Source: an uncultured Tateyamaria sp.
GTDB lineage: Bacteria; Pseudomonadota; Alphaproteobacteria; Rhodobacterales; Rhodobacteraceae
DNA: 64,000 nt
Reading direction: 5' to 3'
NCBI RefSeq assembly: GCF_947503385.1
Contig: NZ_CANNDO010000006.1
Location: 62,001 to 126,000, forward strand
The notes under the pieces were generated by a model that was given only the letters and a program-made list of their open reading frames with translations, was not told the DNA's origin and did not search any database. The position numbers and the translations under genes are program-made. This document shows, one piece after another, positions 42,661 to 51,233 of the stretch; the first letter of the stretch is position 1, and every line of letters begins with the position of its first letter.

Positions 42661-43548
42661 TCATGTCGCAGGGGCCGATTTGTGCCTGTGTTCGCGCCAC
42701 AGGGTGTACAGGCCGGAGCCAATGATGATCGCCACGCCGACCAGTGTGACAGTGTCCGGCACTTCGGCAAAGACGGCGATACCGATGATCAGGGCAAAGA
42801 CCATGCGGGTGTAGCGGAACGGCGTGACAAAGCTGACCTCTCCGACGCGCATCGCGGACACGATGAATCGGTAGGAGAATGCGCCGATGACCGCTGCCAC
42901 ACCCAGCAGGCCCCATTCGCGCAGGGTCGGTGTGACATAGTCGCTGCCCTGCACCCACATCATCGCCGCACCCGCAGGCACCAGCAGCCCAAATGCAACG
43001 AAGCTCAGCTGCAAAGCGGATAGGGATGCGGGCGCGCGACGGGTGGCCAGATCGCGGATCGACAGGCCAATCATGCCCTGCACGGCAAAAAGCACGTTCC
43101 AGTCGAACCCGTCCAACCCCGGACGCAGGATCAACAGGACGCCGATCAGACCGATGGATATAGCGGCCCAGCGGCGCCAGCCGACCTGTTCGCCCAAAAA
43201 CAGGGCCGCCCCAAGTGTGACCATCAGCGGCGTGGTCTGTAGAATTGCCGACGCCGTTGCCAGCGGGATAAGCACAAGCGCCGATACAAAACCCAGCGTG
43301 CCGATCAATTCGCCCGCATTGCGGATCAGAACCGGAGTGCTGAGCAATTCGGCACTGAACAGCGGCTGCCGCTTGATGGTGCAGGCGACACCCATAATCA
43401 GCGCACCGCCAGCCCCCAGTAAGGCCAGCAACTGACCGACAGGGATCGCGCCGCCCAGAAATTTGATAAACATGTCCTCGATGGCAAAGCACAGCATGGC
43501 CAGCACCATCAGGCCTGCGCCGGTCAGGTTGTCGCGGGGGGTGCTCAC
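42661..43548 (-). CDS. EamA/DMT-family transporter
   Basis: 295 residues with about ten hydrophobic segments in two EamA repeats (about 10-140 and 152-285), the drug/metabolite transporter layout. Typical text is LQTTPLMVTLGAALFLGEQVGWRRWAAISIGLIGVLLI in the first repeat and VTPFRYTRMVFALIIGIAVFAEVPD in the second. The cargo is unknown. It begins with GTG 43548, which overlaps the fur stop codon (GTGA), so it is co-translated with the regulator. Confidence 0.88.
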   Translation of the reverse strand: MSTPRDNLTGAGLMVLAMLCFAIEDMFIKFLGGAIPVGQLLALLGAGGALIMGVACTIKRQPLFSAELLSTPVLIRNAGELIGTLGFVSALVLIPLATASAILQTTPLMVTLGAALFLGEQVGWRRWAAISIGLIGVLLILRPGLDGFDWNVLFAVQGMIGLSIRDLATRRAPASLSALQLSFVAFGLLVPAGAAMMWVQGSDYVTPTLREWGLLGVAAVIGAFSYRFIVSAMRVGEVSFVTPFRYTRMVFALIIGIAVFAEVPDTVTLVGVAIIIGSGLYTLWREHRHKSAPAT

Positions 43549-43967
43549 GTGCGTTTCTTTGGCACGCCATACAGCTCAAGCCGGTGTCCGCGCAGCTCGT
43601 ACCCGAGCTTGTCGGCAATTTTTTCCTGAAGTGCTTCGATCTCGGCATCGACGAATTCGATCACCTCGCCGGAATTGAGGTCGATGAGATGGTCGTGGTG
43701 TTCGCGTTCGGCGTCCTCGTATCGGGCGCGGCCGTCGCCAAATTCCAGCTTGTCGAGAATGCCCGCCTCTTCGAACAGTTTGACCGTGCGGTAGACGGTT
43801 GCAATCGAAATGCCCGCGTCAACAGCGCTGGCGCGGTTGTAAAGCTCTTCGACATCCGGATGGTCGTCTGACGCTTCCAATACGCGGGCAATCACCCTGC
43901 GGGGATGGGTCATGCGCAGCCCCTTGGCTTCGCAGCGGTCGATGATTGTAGGGCGTGCGCGCGTCAT
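43545..43967 (-). CDS. fur: Fur-family transcriptional regulator (Fur/Mur type)
   Basis: 140 residues. An N-terminal winged helix (LRMTHPRRVIARVLEASDDHPDVEELYNRA and ISIATVYRTVKLFEEAGIL) is followed by a metal-binding dimer domain with EREHHDHLIDLNSGEVIEF. The two cysteines of the E. coli ICLDCG motif are replaced (IDLNSG), as in the alphaproteobacterial Fur/Mur branch, where the regulator often answers to manganese rather than iron. This metal choice is inference. It is not the heme-binding Irr type, as no heme motif is visible. Five TGCAAA sites lie upstream and may be its own operator. Confidence 0.85.
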   Translation of the reverse strand: MTRARPTIIDRCEAKGLRMTHPRRVIARVLEASDDHPDVEELYNRASAVDAGISIATVYRTVKLFEEAGILDKLEFGDGRARYEDAEREHHDHLIDLNSGEVIEFVDAEIEALQEKIADKLGYELRGHRLELYGVPKKRT

Positions 43968-44025
43968 GGCGCCGTCTTAGCGAAGCGGTGCGGCGGGGGC
44001 AATTGGGCATTGCCCCGGGACGGTT

Positions 44026-44103
44026 TGCAAAGGGATGGGTTCGGGTTTGCAAAGTCACATTGCAAATTGTGAAGGCGGAATATGCAAACTGCGCCCGTGC
44101 AAA
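44026..44103. promoter_or_regulatory. array of five TGCAAA sites between fur and the helicase
   Basis: TGCAAA starts at 44026, 44048, 44061, 44083 and 44098, all on the plus strand, with steps of 22, 13, 22 and 15 bases. The first two extend to the palindrome TTTGCAAA, and the third reads TTGCAAATTG. The array lies midway in the divergent space between the Fur-type regulator and the helicase gene. A protein-binding region is likely; self-regulation by the Fur/Mur protein is inferred from position. Confidence 0.55.
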
Positions 44104-44150
44104 CAGCCAAATCCGGTTGACGCCATGCGTTGTTGGGGCCACTGGGACAC

Positions 44151-45422
44151 ATGAGCGATTTTGACATGATGGCCCTCCCGCCGCAACTGGCGGCGAAAGT
44201 GGCCGAAGCCGGGCTGACAACGCCCACCCCGATCCAGGCCCAAGCCATTCCACATGCCATGAACGGGCGTGACGTGATGGGGCTTGCCCAGACAGGCACC
44301 GGCAAGACCGCTGCATTCGGCATCCCGCTGATTGCGCGCCTGATGGAAGAGGGCGGGCGGCCTGCGCCCAAGACGGCGCGCGGCCTTGTTCTGGCACCCA
44401 CGCGCGAGTTGGCCGCGCAAATTGCCAAAGTGCTGCGCGACCTGACAGACCTGCGCGTGCAAATTGTGGTGGGTGGTGTGTCCATCAATCCGCAAATCCA
44501 GCGTCTGACCAAGGGCGCGGACATCATGGTGGCCACACCGGGCCGCCTGCTGGATTTGGTCGAGCGGCGGGCGATCCGGCTGGACGAAACCGGGTTTCTG
44601 GTGCTGGACGAAGCGGATCAGATGCTGGACCTCGGGTTTGTGCACGCGTTGCGCAAGATTGCCAGCATGATGGGCGACAACCGCCAAACCATGCTATTTT
44701 CGGCGACCATGCCCAAGCAGATGGCCGAGATTGCGCAAAGCTATTTGCGCGAGCCGATCCGGGTTGAGGTGTCTCCTCCCGGCAAAGCGGCTGACAAGGT
44801 CGAGCAATCCGTGCATTTCATCGCCAAGGCCGAGAAATCCGCGCTGCTCATTGAGTTGATGGACAAGCACCGTGAGAACCGGGCGCTGGTGTTTACCCGC
44901 ACCAAACATGGCGCGGACAAACTGGCGCGCAATCTGGGGCGTGCAGGCTTTGCGGTGGCGGCGATCCATGGCGACAAACGGCAGGGGCAGCGCGAACGCG
45001 CGCTTGAGGCGTTCAAATCGCGCGACATCCGCGTGCTGGTGGCAACGGATGTTGCGGCGCGCGGTCTCGACATTCCCGACGTGCTTTACGTCTACAATTA
45101 CGAACTGCCGAACGTGCCGGAGGCTTATGTACACCGCATCGGGCGGACCGCACGGGCGGGCAAGGAAGGGCAGGCGGTCGCACTATGTGCCCCGGACGAG
45201 ATGCCGTATCTCAAAGACATCCAGAAGGTGATGAAGATCAGCATTCCCATTGCATCGGGCCGACCGTGGGAAGAGATGCCAGACCCCAATGCGCCCCAAA
45301 AATCGACGCGCGGGCGCGGCCGTGGACGACCCGGCGGGCGTCCGGGCGCCAAGCCTGGCGGTGCGCCCGGTACGTCGAAGCCCAGCAACCGGCGGCGGCG
45401 CAAGCCGAAACCCAAGGCATAA
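44151..45422 (+). CDS. DEAD-box ATP-dependent RNA helicase (RhlE-like)
   Basis: 423 residues. The two RecA domains show the Q motif PTPIQAQAIPHAM, motif I AQTGTGKTAAFG, VLDEADQML (DEAD), SAT, and the second-domain RALVFTRTKHGADKLA, VATDVAARGLDIPDVLYVYNYELP and HRIGRTARAG. The tail from about 385 is basic and glycine-rich (STRGRGRGRPGGRPG), a likely RNA-binding extension. Such helicases remodel rRNA or mRNA, often in the cold. ATG 44151 is chosen over 44130 because the Q-motif leader starts right after it. The gene ends before repeat copy A. Confidence 0.93.
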   Translation: MSDFDMMALPPQLAAKVAEAGLTTPTPIQAQAIPHAMNGRDVMGLAQTGTGKTAAFGIPLIARLMEEGGRPAPKTARGLVLAPTRELAAQIAKVLRDLTDLRVQIVVGGVSINPQIQRLTKGADIMVATPGRLLDLVERRAIRLDETGFLVLDEADQMLDLGFVHALRKIASMMGDNRQTMLFSATMPKQMAEIAQSYLREPIRVEVSPPGKAADKVEQSVHFIAKAEKSALLIELMDKHRENRALVFTRTKHGADKLARNLGRAGFAVAAIHGDKRQGQRERALEAFKSRDIRVLVATDVAARGLDIPDVLYVYNYELPNVPEAYVHRIGRTARAGKEGQAVALCAPDEMPYLKDIQKVMKISIPIASGRPWEEMPDPNAPQKSTRGRGRGRPGGRPGAKPGGAPGTSKPSNRRRRKPKPKA

Positions 45423-45436
45423 GAGTTGGCGTCGGA

Positions 45437-45490
45437 GGGGGCGCTGCCCCCGCGCTGCGCGCCCCCCGTGGTATTTTCAGTCAGAAGAAA
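45437..45490 (-). repeat. dispersed terminator-like repeat, copy A
   Basis: On the minus strand it reads TTTCTTCTGACTGAAAATA, then CCACGGGGGG, a GC spacer, and the stem GGGGGC/GCCCCC (arms 45437-45442 and 45446-45451). It follows mazG and runs into it: the bases TCTTCTGACTGA encode the last residues SSD and the stop codon of mazG. It also lies just past the end of the convergent helicase gene. Confidence 0.6.
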
Positions 45491-46304
45491 CGGCTGATTT
45501 TTCGGCGTGTTTGGCCTGATCCCACAGGGCATCCATATCTTCGAGCGTGCTGTCCTCGGGACGCTTGCCATTCTGCGCCAACGCGGTCTCGATCGCGGCA
45601 AAGCGGCGCGTGAACTTGGCGTTGGTTTTGCGCAAGGCCTCTTCGGGATCAACGTCGAGGTGGCGGGCAAGATTGGCCATGACAAAGAGAATATCACCCA
45701 TTTCCTCGACCACTTGCGTGTGGGTGAGCGTGTCGCGCGCCTCGACCAGTTCGGCGGCCTCTTCGGTCAGTTTGGCGAGCACCTGACCGGTTTCGGGCCA
45801 GTCAAACCCCACGCGGGCGGCGCGTTTTTGAAGTTTCACCGCGCGCAGGAGGGCGGGCAGGTTCATGGCAACCCCGTCCAGTGCGCCCTTTTGCGCCTTT
45901 TGGCTGCGTTCGGCGGCTTTGATCGCCTCCCAATCGCGGGTTTGCTGCTCTGCGGATTTGTCACGGCTTTCGTCGCCGAACACATGCGGGTGCCGGGCAA
46001 CCATCTTGTCCGAAATGGCAGTCACGACGGATTGGAAGGTGAAGTGCCCGGCCTCTTCGCCCATGGCGGTGTGATAGACGGTTTGCAGCAGCAGGTCGCC
46101 CAGTTCGCCTTCCAATTCGGGCCAATCCGCGCGTTCGATGGCATCGGCCACTTCGTAGGCCTCTTCGATCGTGTAGGGGGCGATGGTATCAAAGGTCTGT
46201 TCAATGTCCCAAGGGCAGCCCGTTGCGGGATCCCGCAGGCGCCGCATGATGTGCAAGAGCCGTTCGATGCCCGCGCTGGAATCGTGGATCAGGGTGTCGC
46301 CCAT
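45477..46304 (-). CDS. mazG: nucleoside triphosphate pyrophosphohydrolase MazG
   Basis: 275 residues with two MazG domains. The first (about 10-125) has GCPWDIEQTFDTIAPYTIEEAYEVADAI and ELGDLLLQTVYH, with the EExxE and ExxD metal ligands; the second (about 165-255) has KLTEEAAELVEA and EEMGDILFVMANLARHL. It hydrolyses NTPs to NMPs and PPi, cleaning damaged nucleotides or tempering ppGpp. ATG 46304 is chosen because GGAGG lies 7 bases before it. Its C-terminal SSD and stop codon come from a dispersed repeat. Confidence 0.92.
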   Translation of the reverse strand: MGDTLIHDSSAGIERLLHIMRRLRDPATGCPWDIEQTFDTIAPYTIEEAYEVADAIERADWPELEGELGDLLLQTVYHTAMGEEAGHFTFQSVVTAISDKMVARHPHVFGDESRDKSAEQQTRDWEAIKAAERSQKAQKGALDGVAMNLPALLRAVKLQKRAARVGFDWPETGQVLAKLTEEAAELVEARDTLTHTQVVEEMGDILFVMANLARHLDVDPEEALRKTNAKFTRRFAAIETALAQNGKRPEDSTLEDMDALWDQAKHAEKSAVSSD

Positions 46305-46368
46305 TGCAGCCTCCGTCGCTTTGCGATTGACTGACATGTGACGCATGTCGTGCAAGAGGAGTCCAGCC

Positions 46369-47532
46369 ATGGCGATCATCAACCGCATCGGGGAGTTCGG
46401 ACCGGATATGGCCGCGTGGCGCCAGCATCTGCACACCATCCCCGAGTTGAACTTCGACTGCCCCAAGACAGCCGCCTATATTCAGGAACGGCTGGCCGAG
46501 ATTGGCGTGGATGAGGTGCATCCGGGCATCGCGCAAACCGGGATCGTGGCAATCATCGAAGGGCAGGGCGACGGCCCCACAATTGGTTTGCGCGCCGATT
46601 TCGATGCGCTGCCGATGTCCGAGGAGACCGGGCTGCCCTACGCGTCGACACATGCGGGCAAGATGCACGCCTGTGGCCATGACGGGCACACGGCGATGTT
46701 GCTGGGGGCCGCGAAATACATGGTCGAGACGCGGAATTTTTCGGGCCGCGTCGCGCTGATTTTTCAACCTGCCGAAGAAGACGGGGGCGGCGGAGAGGTC
46801 ATGGTGCAGGAGGGCATCATGGAACGGTTTGGCATCGGCGAGGTCTATGCCATTCACAACGCGCCGGGGCTTGAGGCCGGTTCCATCCACACCCGGGGCG
46901 GTCCGATCATGGCGGCGGCGGATGTGTTCCACATTCATGTGACCGGGCGCGGTGGCCACGCCGCCGAGCCGCATACCAGCATCGACTCGATTGTGGCGGC
47001 ATCCAGCATCGTCAGCGGCCTGCAGACAATCGCCAGCCGCAACCACGACACCTTGGGCACGCTGGTTCTGTCGGTGACACAGTTTCATGCAGGCACAACC
47101 GACAACGTGATCCCCGAAACGGCCTATATCAACGGAACAATCCGAACCTTTGACACGGCTGTGCGCGACATGGCGGTGCGCCGTCTAACGGAGATCGCGG
47201 AGGCGCAGGCAAAGAGTTTTGGGTGCAGCGCGGCGGTCAAGATCGACTATGGCTATCCACCCACGGTGAACCACGACAAACAGGCCGCATTCGCCGCCAC
47301 TGTTGCCGCCGAAGTGGTGGGCGAAAGCGCCGTGTCCGAAGCGACACCGATCATGGCGAGCGAGGATTTTTCCTACATGCTCGAAGCGCGCCCCGGTGCT
47401 TACCTGATGTTGGGGCAGGGGGACAGCGCGGGCGTGCACCATCCGAAATACGACTTTAATGACGATGTGGCCCCGATCGGGGCATCCTTTTTTGCGCGGC
47501 TGGTGGAGACGGCGCAGCCGGTGGACCGCTGA
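46369..47532 (+). CDS. M20-family amidohydrolase (hippurate/IAA-amino-acid hydrolase type)
   Basis: 387 residues of the M20D peptidase group, di-metal enzymes that split N-acyl amino acids. Metal-site blocks are MHACGHDGHTAMLLGAAKYM (Cys and His near 105), FQPAEEDGGGG (Glu pair near 140) and IHNAPGLEAG; the dimerisation domain has GRGGHAAEPHTSIDSI. ATG 46369 is chosen, with GAGGAG 8 bases upstream. The next two genes are ureohydrolases, and the stop/start overlap (TGATG) makes them an operon, suggesting combined breakdown of an acylated guanidino or amino compound; the substrate is inferred. Confidence 0.87.
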   Translation: MAIINRIGEFGPDMAAWRQHLHTIPELNFDCPKTAAYIQERLAEIGVDEVHPGIAQTGIVAIIEGQGDGPTIGLRADFDALPMSEETGLPYASTHAGKMHACGHDGHTAMLLGAAKYMVETRNFSGRVALIFQPAEEDGGGGEVMVQEGIMERFGIGEVYAIHNAPGLEAGSIHTRGGPIMAAADVFHIHVTGRGGHAAEPHTSIDSIVAASSIVSGLQTIASRNHDTLGTLVLSVTQFHAGTTDNVIPETAYINGTIRTFDTAVRDMAVRRLTEIAEAQAKSFGCSAAVKIDYGYPPTVNHDKQAAFAATVAAEVVGESAVSEATPIMASEDFSYMLEARPGAYLMLGQGDSAGVHHPKYDFNDDVAPIGASFFARLVETAQPVDR

Positions 47533-48500
47533 TGGCGCTCGAAGATGCCAAGACGCAGATCGACCACGCCTTTACCCGCGAAGACCCGCGCGGACCGTCC
47601 TTTGAGCTGACATTTGCCGGGGCGACGTCGTTCCTGCGGCGGCGGTACACAAAGGATCTGACCGGTGTGGACATCGCCGTGACCGGTGTGCCCTTTGATC
47701 AGGCGGTGACAAACCGGCCCGGTACGCGGTTGGGGCCGCGCGCGATCCGCGAAGCATCGACCCTGCAAGCACCCGACGCACCCTATGGCTGGCCCTTCGA
47801 CGTGCTGAGCGAGCGGGTGATCGTGGACTATGGCGACGTGGCGTTTGACTATGCCAATATCCCTGCCTTTCCCGACACGCTGACCACACATATTCGGGGC
47901 ATCCTACACGCCGGTGCGGCGAGTGTGGTGTTGGGGGGGGATCACTATATCTCGTTTCCGATCCTCAAGGCCTATGCCGAGATGTATGGACCAGTGTCGC
48001 TGATTCAGGTGGATGCGCACACGGACACGTGGCCCGATGATGACATGGCGCGCGTCGATCATGGCACGATGTTCTACAAGGCCGTGAAATCCGGGATCGT
48101 CGATGCGGCCACAAGCGTGCAGATCGGCATTCGCACGACAAACGAGGACACGCTGGGCGTCAACATCATCGACGCGCCCACCTTTCACCGCATTGGGCCA
48201 GAGGCGGCGGCAGAACGCGCCCGGGAAATTGTCGGGGACAGGCCTGTCTATCTGAGTTTTGACATCGACGGGCTGGACCCGGCCTTTGCCCCCGGCACGG
48301 GAACACCTGTCTGGGGTGGGTTGTCGTCGGCGCAGGCGGCCGCACTGCTGCGCGCATTGGCGGGTATCAACATTCGGGGCGGCGACGTGGTCGAGGTCTC
48401 CCCCCCCTTTGACACCAGTGGAGCGACGGCGATTGCGGGCGCGCATGTCGCCACGGAAATCTGCCAGCTCTTGGGATGGAGGATGCGCGAGAATGGCTAA
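47532..48500 (+). CDS. agmatinase/ureohydrolase family protein (first copy)
   Basis: 322 residues of the arginase/agmatinase fold with a binuclear manganese site. Ligand blocks are GGDHY (usual GGDHS), QVDAHTDTW and SFDIDGLDPAFAPGTGTPVWGG, and the RLGPRAIREAS segment is typical of agmatinases. It releases urea from agmatine or a related guanidino compound. It overlaps the upstream M20 gene by one base and the second ureohydrolase by eight. The exact substrate cannot be read from sequence. Confidence 0.88.
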   Translation: MALEDAKTQIDHAFTREDPRGPSFELTFAGATSFLRRRYTKDLTGVDIAVTGVPFDQAVTNRPGTRLGPRAIREASTLQAPDAPYGWPFDVLSERVIVDYGDVAFDYANIPAFPDTLTTHIRGILHAGAASVVLGGDHYISFPILKAYAEMYGPVSLIQVDAHTDTWPDDDMARVDHGTMFYKAVKSGIVDAATSVQIGIRTTNEDTLGVNIIDAPTFHRIGPEAAAERAREIVGDRPVYLSFDIDGLDPAFAPGTGTPVWGGLSSAQAAALLRALAGINIRGGDVVEVSPPFDTSGATAIAGAHVATEICQLLGWRMRENG

Positions 48501-49437
48501 GAACCAGCCGATCAGCGGCAATGATCTGGCCCGGTTTTCAGGGCCGGGGACGTTTATGCGGCTGCCATCGGCGGCGGACCTGAGCGGGCTGGATGTGGCC
48601 GTGCTGGGCGTTCCGATGGATATCGGCACCTCGTGGCGGTCGGGCACCCGCTTTGGGCCCAAGCAGGTGCGCAACGAATCCGCGATGATCCGGCCCTACA
48701 ATATCCAGACCGGGGCCGCGCCATTTGACTCGCTTCAGGTGGCGGATATCGGTGATCTGGCTATCAACACATTTTCGCTGAGCGACAGTTTACGCATTAT
48801 AACGGAGAGTTACGGTGCGATATTAAACCATCCTGTTGTGCCTGTTGCCATTGGTGGCGATCATTCCATCACCTTGCCAATTCTGCGGGCCGTGGCGGCC
48901 AAGCATGGGCCGCTAGCGCTGGTGCATGTGGACGCCCACGCAGACGTGAACGACGAGATGTTTGGCGAGCGGGAAACACATGGCACTGTGTTTCGGCGCG
49001 CTTATGAGGAAGGGCTGATAAACCCCTCAAAAACCTACCAAATTGGGTTGCGCGGCACCGGATACAGCGCCGAAGATTTTACCGAGGCCGCGGGATGGGG
49101 CTTTCAACAGTTTCTGGCACCGGAGTTGTGGGGGCGCGACCTTGGCCAGATCGGTGCCGAGATCCGGCGCGACATTGGCGATCTGCCGACTTATATCTCG
49201 TATGACATCGACAGCCTTGACCCCGCCTTTGCCCCCGGCACAGGCACGCCCGAGATTGGCGGCTTGACCACGGCGCAGGCGATGCAACTGATCCGGTCGT
49301 TGCGGGGGCTGAATGTTGTGGGGTGCGACATGGTTGAAGTGTCGCCGCCCTATGATACATCCGGCAACACGGGCTTGGTCGCGGCGAACCTGATGTTCGA
49401 AATGCTGTGCATTCTGCCCGGAGTGGCCTATCGCTGA
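48493..49437 (+). CDS. agmatinase/ureohydrolase family protein (second copy)
   Basis: 314 residues from ATG 48493 (MAKNQPISGNDLARFSGPGTFMRL), a typical opening for agmatinase/guanidinobutyrase proteins. Metal-ligand blocks are complete: GGDHSITLPIL, HVDAHADVND and YDIDSLDPAFAPGTGTPEIGGL. The PEIGG form is closer to guanidinobutyrase/guanidinopropionase members, as I recall, so it may act on a guanidino acid rather than agmatine. It differs clearly from the preceding copy and is not a recent duplicate. Confidence 0.88.
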   Translation: MAKNQPISGNDLARFSGPGTFMRLPSAADLSGLDVAVLGVPMDIGTSWRSGTRFGPKQVRNESAMIRPYNIQTGAAPFDSLQVADIGDLAINTFSLSDSLRIITESYGAILNHPVVPVAIGGDHSITLPILRAVAAKHGPLALVHVDAHADVNDEMFGERETHGTVFRRAYEEGLINPSKTYQIGLRGTGYSAEDFTEAAGWGFQQFLAPELWGRDLGQIGAEIRRDIGDLPTYISYDIDSLDPAFAPGTGTPEIGGLTTAQAMQLIRSLRGLNVVGCDMVEVSPPYDTSGNTGLVAANLMFEMLCILPGVAYR

Positions 49438-49479
49438 GCCTGCGGGATGTGACCCGTCGGTCAGAAGAATGGAATCAGG

Positions 49480-49893
49480 ATGAAGTTTGCGATGTATATT
49501 ATTGTGATCATTATTATTCTGTTCGTTGCAGCGCTTGCCTATGTGCGCCTTGCCCCGTCCGCACCAGACCGCTGGCACAAGCCCGTCGACGCAACCACGA
49601 GCAGTGACCGCATGGGCGGTGCCATCCGAGTGCTCAGCACCGATGAAGGGGCATTGGCGCGAGTGGATGCAGCGGCGCGTGCGCTGCCGCGAACGACAGT
49701 GCTGGCCGGATCGGTGGAAGAGGGTCGGATCACCTATGTCACACGGTCCAAAGTGATCGGGTTCCCGGACTACACCACAGTTGAATACAATGACGGCTTG
49801 CTGCGCATGTACGCCCGTTTGCGGTTTGGCCGATCAGATTTCGGGGTAAACGCCGACCGATTGCAACGGCTTCTCACCGCTGCGGAGCGATGA
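49480..49893 (+). CDS. DUF1499 family protein
   Basis: 137 residues. One N-terminal membrane helix (MKFAMYIIVIIIILFVAALAYVRLA) is followed by a compact domain with VDAAARALPRTTVLAGSVEEGRITYVTRSKVIGFPDYTTVEY, the DUF1499 hallmark, ending in RLQRLLTAAER. The function of the family is not established to my knowledge. The 3' end overlaps the convergent small exported protein gene by 60 bases. Confidence 0.85.
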   Translation: MKFAMYIIVIIIILFVAALAYVRLAPSAPDRWHKPVDATTSSDRMGGAIRVLSTDEGALARVDAAARALPRTTVLAGSVEEGRITYVTRSKVIGFPDYTTVEYNDGLLRMYARLRFGRSDFGVNADRLQRLLTAAER

Positions 49894-50121
49894 GCTAAGG
49901 CACCCTTCCTGCACTTCGCGCCACATGGGCGAATTCAGGGACATCTGACATTGCGCCATAAACATACGGCCATCGACTTGCATACAGACGGTCTGGCCCA
50001 GTTCGATGCGCGCACCACCCCGGTCCGTACAGTAACACTCAACCGTTTTGCCGGAGGGTGAGGTGACATCCGCAAGCGCAGGGCCAGCAACCAAAAGCGA
50101 AAGAAAAAACATCCGTTTCAT
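49834..50121 (-). CDS. small exported cysteine-containing protein
   Basis: 95 residues. The signal peptide MKRMFFLSLLVAGPALA is followed by DVTSPSGKTVECYCTD, LGQTVCMQVDGRMFMAQCQMSLNSPMWREV and a final cysteine in EGCLSS, so five cysteines lie in about 60 residues, suggesting disulfides in the periplasm. The function is not recognised. No strong ribosome-binding site is seen. The last 60 bases overlap DUF1499 on the other strand, where this protein's tail is probably less conserved. Confidence 0.72.
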   Translation of the reverse strand: MKRMFFLSLLVAGPALADVTSPSGKTVECYCTDRGGARIELGQTVCMQVDGRMFMAQCQMSLNSPMWREVQEGCLSSSLRSGEKPLQSVGVYPEI

Positions 50122-50183
50122 GCGAAATAAGATAACATGGGGCGGCTCTTGACCAAAGCGGCAGCTTGCCGCACACCGACGCC

Positions 50184-51233
50184 ATGATCCCCGCAGACCG
50201 TCTTCATCAGATCACACAGCGCTTTCAGTACCTTGAAGCAGCGATGGCCGATGGGTCCGGCGATATCGCCCTGCTGGCCAAGGAATACTCCGATCTGCGC
50301 CCCGTGGTCGAACACATCGCCGCATACACCAAGATCGTGGATGATCTGGCCGAGGCCGAGGCGATGATGGACGATCCCGAAATGGCAGAACTCGCCGCCG
50401 AAGAACTGCCACGGCTGCGCGCCGCTTTGCCCGATGCCGAAGCCGCGCTTCAACTGGCGCTTTTGCCCAAGGATGCCGCAGATGCACGCCCGGCCATGCT
50501 CGAAATCCGGCCCGGTACCGGCGGGGACGAGGCGGCCCTGTTTGCCGGTGATCTGCTGCGCATGTACCAGCGCTATGCCGAGGCGCAGGGCTGGAAAGTC
50601 GACGTGGTCGAAGAGGCCGCCACCGAATTGGGCGGGATCAAGGAGGTCGTGGCCCACATCACCGGCGAAAACGTCTTTGCCCGACTGAAATTCGAATCTG
50701 GCGTGCACCGGGTCCAGCGTGTTCCCACAACGGAAAGCGGCGGGCGCATCCACACATCGGCTGCAACAGTCGCGGTTCTGCCCGAAGCCGAGGACGTTGA
50801 TATCGACATCAACCCACAAGACATTCGCATCGACACGATGCGGTCCTCCGGCGCTGGCGGTCAGCATGTGAATACAACCGACTCGGCGGTGCGCATCACG
50901 CACCTGCCCACCGGGATTGTCGTCACCAGCTCGGAAAAATCGCAACACCGCAACCGCGACAAGGCAATGCAGGTGCTGCGCGCGCGGCTCTACGATCTGG
51001 AACGGTCGCGGGTGGACAGCGAACGCGCGTCCGATCGGGCCTCGCAGGTCGGATCGGGCGACCGCTCCGAACGGATCCGAACCTATAATTTCCCGCAAGG
51101 GCGTATGACCGATCACCGCATCAATCTGACGCTCTACAAGCTGGATCAGGTTATGCAGGGAGATCTTGATGAGGTTATCGACGCGCTGACTGCGGACGCA
51201 CAGGCCCGCTTGATGGCGGAGATGGAAGGATGA
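50184..51233 (+). CDS. prfA: peptide chain release factor 1
   Basis: 349 residues. It recognises UAA and UAG stop codons and releases the peptide. The GGQ catalytic loop is in [20 protein letters not shown] near residue 220-240, and [22 protein letters not shown] near 105 is the conserved N-domain segment. ATG 50184 ([14 protein letters not shown]) is chosen by family start; a TTG 18 bases earlier is possible. prmC, which methylates the GGQ glutamine, overlaps by ATGA, a fixed pair. Confidence 0.95.
   Translation: MIPADRLHQITQRFQYLEAAMADGSGDIALLAKEYSDLRPVVEHIAAYTKIVDDLAEAEAMMDDPEMAELAAEELPRLRAALPDAEAALQLALLPKDAADARPAMLEIRPGTGGDEAALFAGDLLRMYQRYAEAQGWKVDVVEEAATELGGIKEVVAHITGENVFARLKFESGVHRVQRVPTTESGGRIHTSAATVAVLPEAEDVDIDINPQDIRIDTMRSSGAGGQHVNTTDSAVRITHLPTGIVVTSSEKSQHRNRDKAMQVLRARLYDLERSRVDSERASDRASQVGSGDRSERIRTYNFPQGRMTDHRINLTLYKLDQVMQGDLDEVIDALTADAQARLMAEMEG

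Noticed and set aside
43545-43967. Assignment of the Fur-family gene as Irr
   Set aside because: No heme regulatory motif is visible and the HHDH-containing block fits the Fur/Mur branch.
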